This document shows, in pieces, positions 62,691-64,000 of a stretch of DNA of 64,000 nt. Within the stretch, counting starts at the first letter, position 1. Every line of letters begins with the position of its first letter. The stretch is from Sphagnum compactum. Its lineage: Eukaryota; Bryophyta; Sphagnopsida; Sphagnales. The notes below the pieces were generated by a model. That model had not been told where the DNA came from. It saw nothing but the letters and a program-made list of their open reading frames with translations, and searched no databases. The position numbers and the translations under genes are program-made. Location of the stretch: the NCBI GenBank assembly GCA_965153455.1, contig OZ234499.1, positions 17,542,271 to 17,606,270 on the forward strand. Direction: 5' to 3'.

Positions 62691-64000
62691 GGTACTTACA
62701 TAGTAACAACCTATTTTCCTACACATAGGACCTCCTTATCTTTAAATTAATGGTTACCAAGGTGAAACCAAGTACTAAACCAATTGAAGTTCATCTACAA
62801 CCAAGTCATTAATATAGCTAGCTTTACAATGTGGAGGTGAGCTTCACAATTTTTGAAGAGGCTTTATAATTTCAGAGTGGGCTTCATGATTTTGGTGTTG
62901 CACCTTGTAACAGGTGCCTAAAAGTAAAGGAAATTTCCAGTGGATTTTTCAATCAGGTAAACCTCTTGGTCTAGGGTCCAAATTAGGCATGCTTTTGGCT
63001 ACTAACATGAGAGGGTAATGCCCTTGACCACAGGTACTCCCTCCCATTGTATCTTGATATACTTCCAGTGTCAAACAACCCCTTCCAATCTTTTGTTTAG
63101 TCCCAATCAGTGACAAAATGCAACCAATTTGATGAAAATAATCATGGCAAACAGAGCAACTATGGACATTATTAATCCCACAAATTCAGTTCCTCCAACA
63201 CACAGCAATAGATTAATGTCAGACACACATTCTTCATTAACTCTCAATGTTTCCTCTCATTTGTTCTTTATTGTGGTTGTAGTGTTTTTTTTTTCCTTGG
63301 ACGGTTATTTGAAATGGCAGCAAATGACTGGTAGTTCTGGGGGCAGTTCTTTAGTATACGTAATCTCAGTTCTCAAAAATCAAAGAGCTGGTTTTGATAG
63401 ATAACAGCAGTTCTCAAAAAATCTAAGAACTTGTCCAATAACATGTTATAAAACTTCCAACCCTTTGCTGATTATTTCATGAAAATCATCAATTCTTTCG
63501 GAAAAAAAAAACTGGAACTGAAGGTTTTTTTATATTTAAATTTTCAAAAGACTGGAACCAGAGGTTATTAAGCAACACTTGTGTTGACTTCTGTGTCCAA
63601 ATCCAGCAAATTTGCTGAAGACTTGAGCGCCCGTATTGAGGAAACTGATAACAGAACTTAGTTGAAGTTTTCTCAACCTCAGCCAAATTCAATAACTCGA
63701 AATGACACTGTCCCCATTACCTCCTAGTGTTGTTGGGTGGGTAAATATGAATTTTTGAACAGCCCAGGCAACTCTATATTATAGGCTTCAAAAATTTCTA
63801 AACCCAAATCACCACCCAACACTGTTGTGCACCCAAGCATGAGAGGAAGACAAACCACATTGGGTTGTTCAGAAAATTTGTTTCACATTGATTGATGCAG
63901 AACATTCAAGCTTCCTCATTCAGTAATTCTTTCAAGTGCCCCACCCAATCCAGAATTTGTAGAAAACAATCTCCAGGAAACAAATGCATCCACAAGAGCC
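62691..64000. other. Gene-free right edge of the window
   Basis: No recognised gene or bounded mobile element. A CACCCAACACT..TGT-like phrase appears near 61760 and again near 63812, hinting at repeats. A gene continuing beyond 64000 cannot be excluded. Confidence 0.35.

Overview
The window looks like nuclear DNA of a land plant. It carries a plant UDP-glycosyltransferase with a PSPG box, a secreted class III peroxidase, the plant form of the Paf1-complex subunit CTR9, plant-type telomeric motifs (TTTAGGG), spliceosomal introns and several families of decayed plant transposons. The DNA is AT-rich with long gene-poor stretches. The gene types and the Golgi-type anchored methyltransferase would fit a seed-free plant (bryophyte, lycophyte or fern) or a gymnosperm. 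I cannot fix the species from sequence alone.

Layout. Five protein-coding genes are supported. (1) At the left edge, reading out of the window, is the first coding exon of CTR9 (377-517, minus). (2) 3713-5883 plus is a complete three-exon UDP-glycosyltransferase (495 aa). (3) 19723-20784 plus is an intronless membrane-anchored SAM-dependent methyltransferase-like protein (353 aa). (4) 30309-32336 minus is a complete three-exon class III peroxidase (344 aa) with all eight conserved cysteines. (5) 55750-56921 plus is a complete two-exon NADPH-dependent oxidoreductase of the enoyl reductase-like MDR group (334 aa). They are far apart, look individually transcribed, and show no sign of a functional cluster.

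Most of the rest is transposon debris and simple repeats. The clearest piece of history is at 10.2-14.7 kb: a broken hAT transposase gene holds a 2020-bp non-autonomous CACTA element (CACTA termini, 3-bp ATG target duplication), which itself holds an 820-bp solo LTR (TG...CA ends, 5-bp TATTT target duplication). A second copy of the same hAT family survives at 47.66-48.29 kb, next to a CACTA-like right end and a 36-bp tandem array with a G-box palindrome in most units. A badly decayed Ty1/copia pol lies on the minus strand at about 41.0-45.5 kb. An element with 330-380 bp terminal inverted repeats lies at 38.49-39.72 kb.

The gene-free stretches at 0.9-3.7, 5.9-10.2, 14.7-17.7, 20.8-26.5, 33-38, 49-55 and 57-64 kb hold microsatellites, short tandem arrays, dispersed repeats and AT-rich sequence, with no coding gene I can support. 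No clearly new biological system is visible. The best leads are the nested insertions, the long-inverted-repeat element, the G-box array, the intronic minisatellite of the peroxidase and the head-to-head telomeric hairpin.
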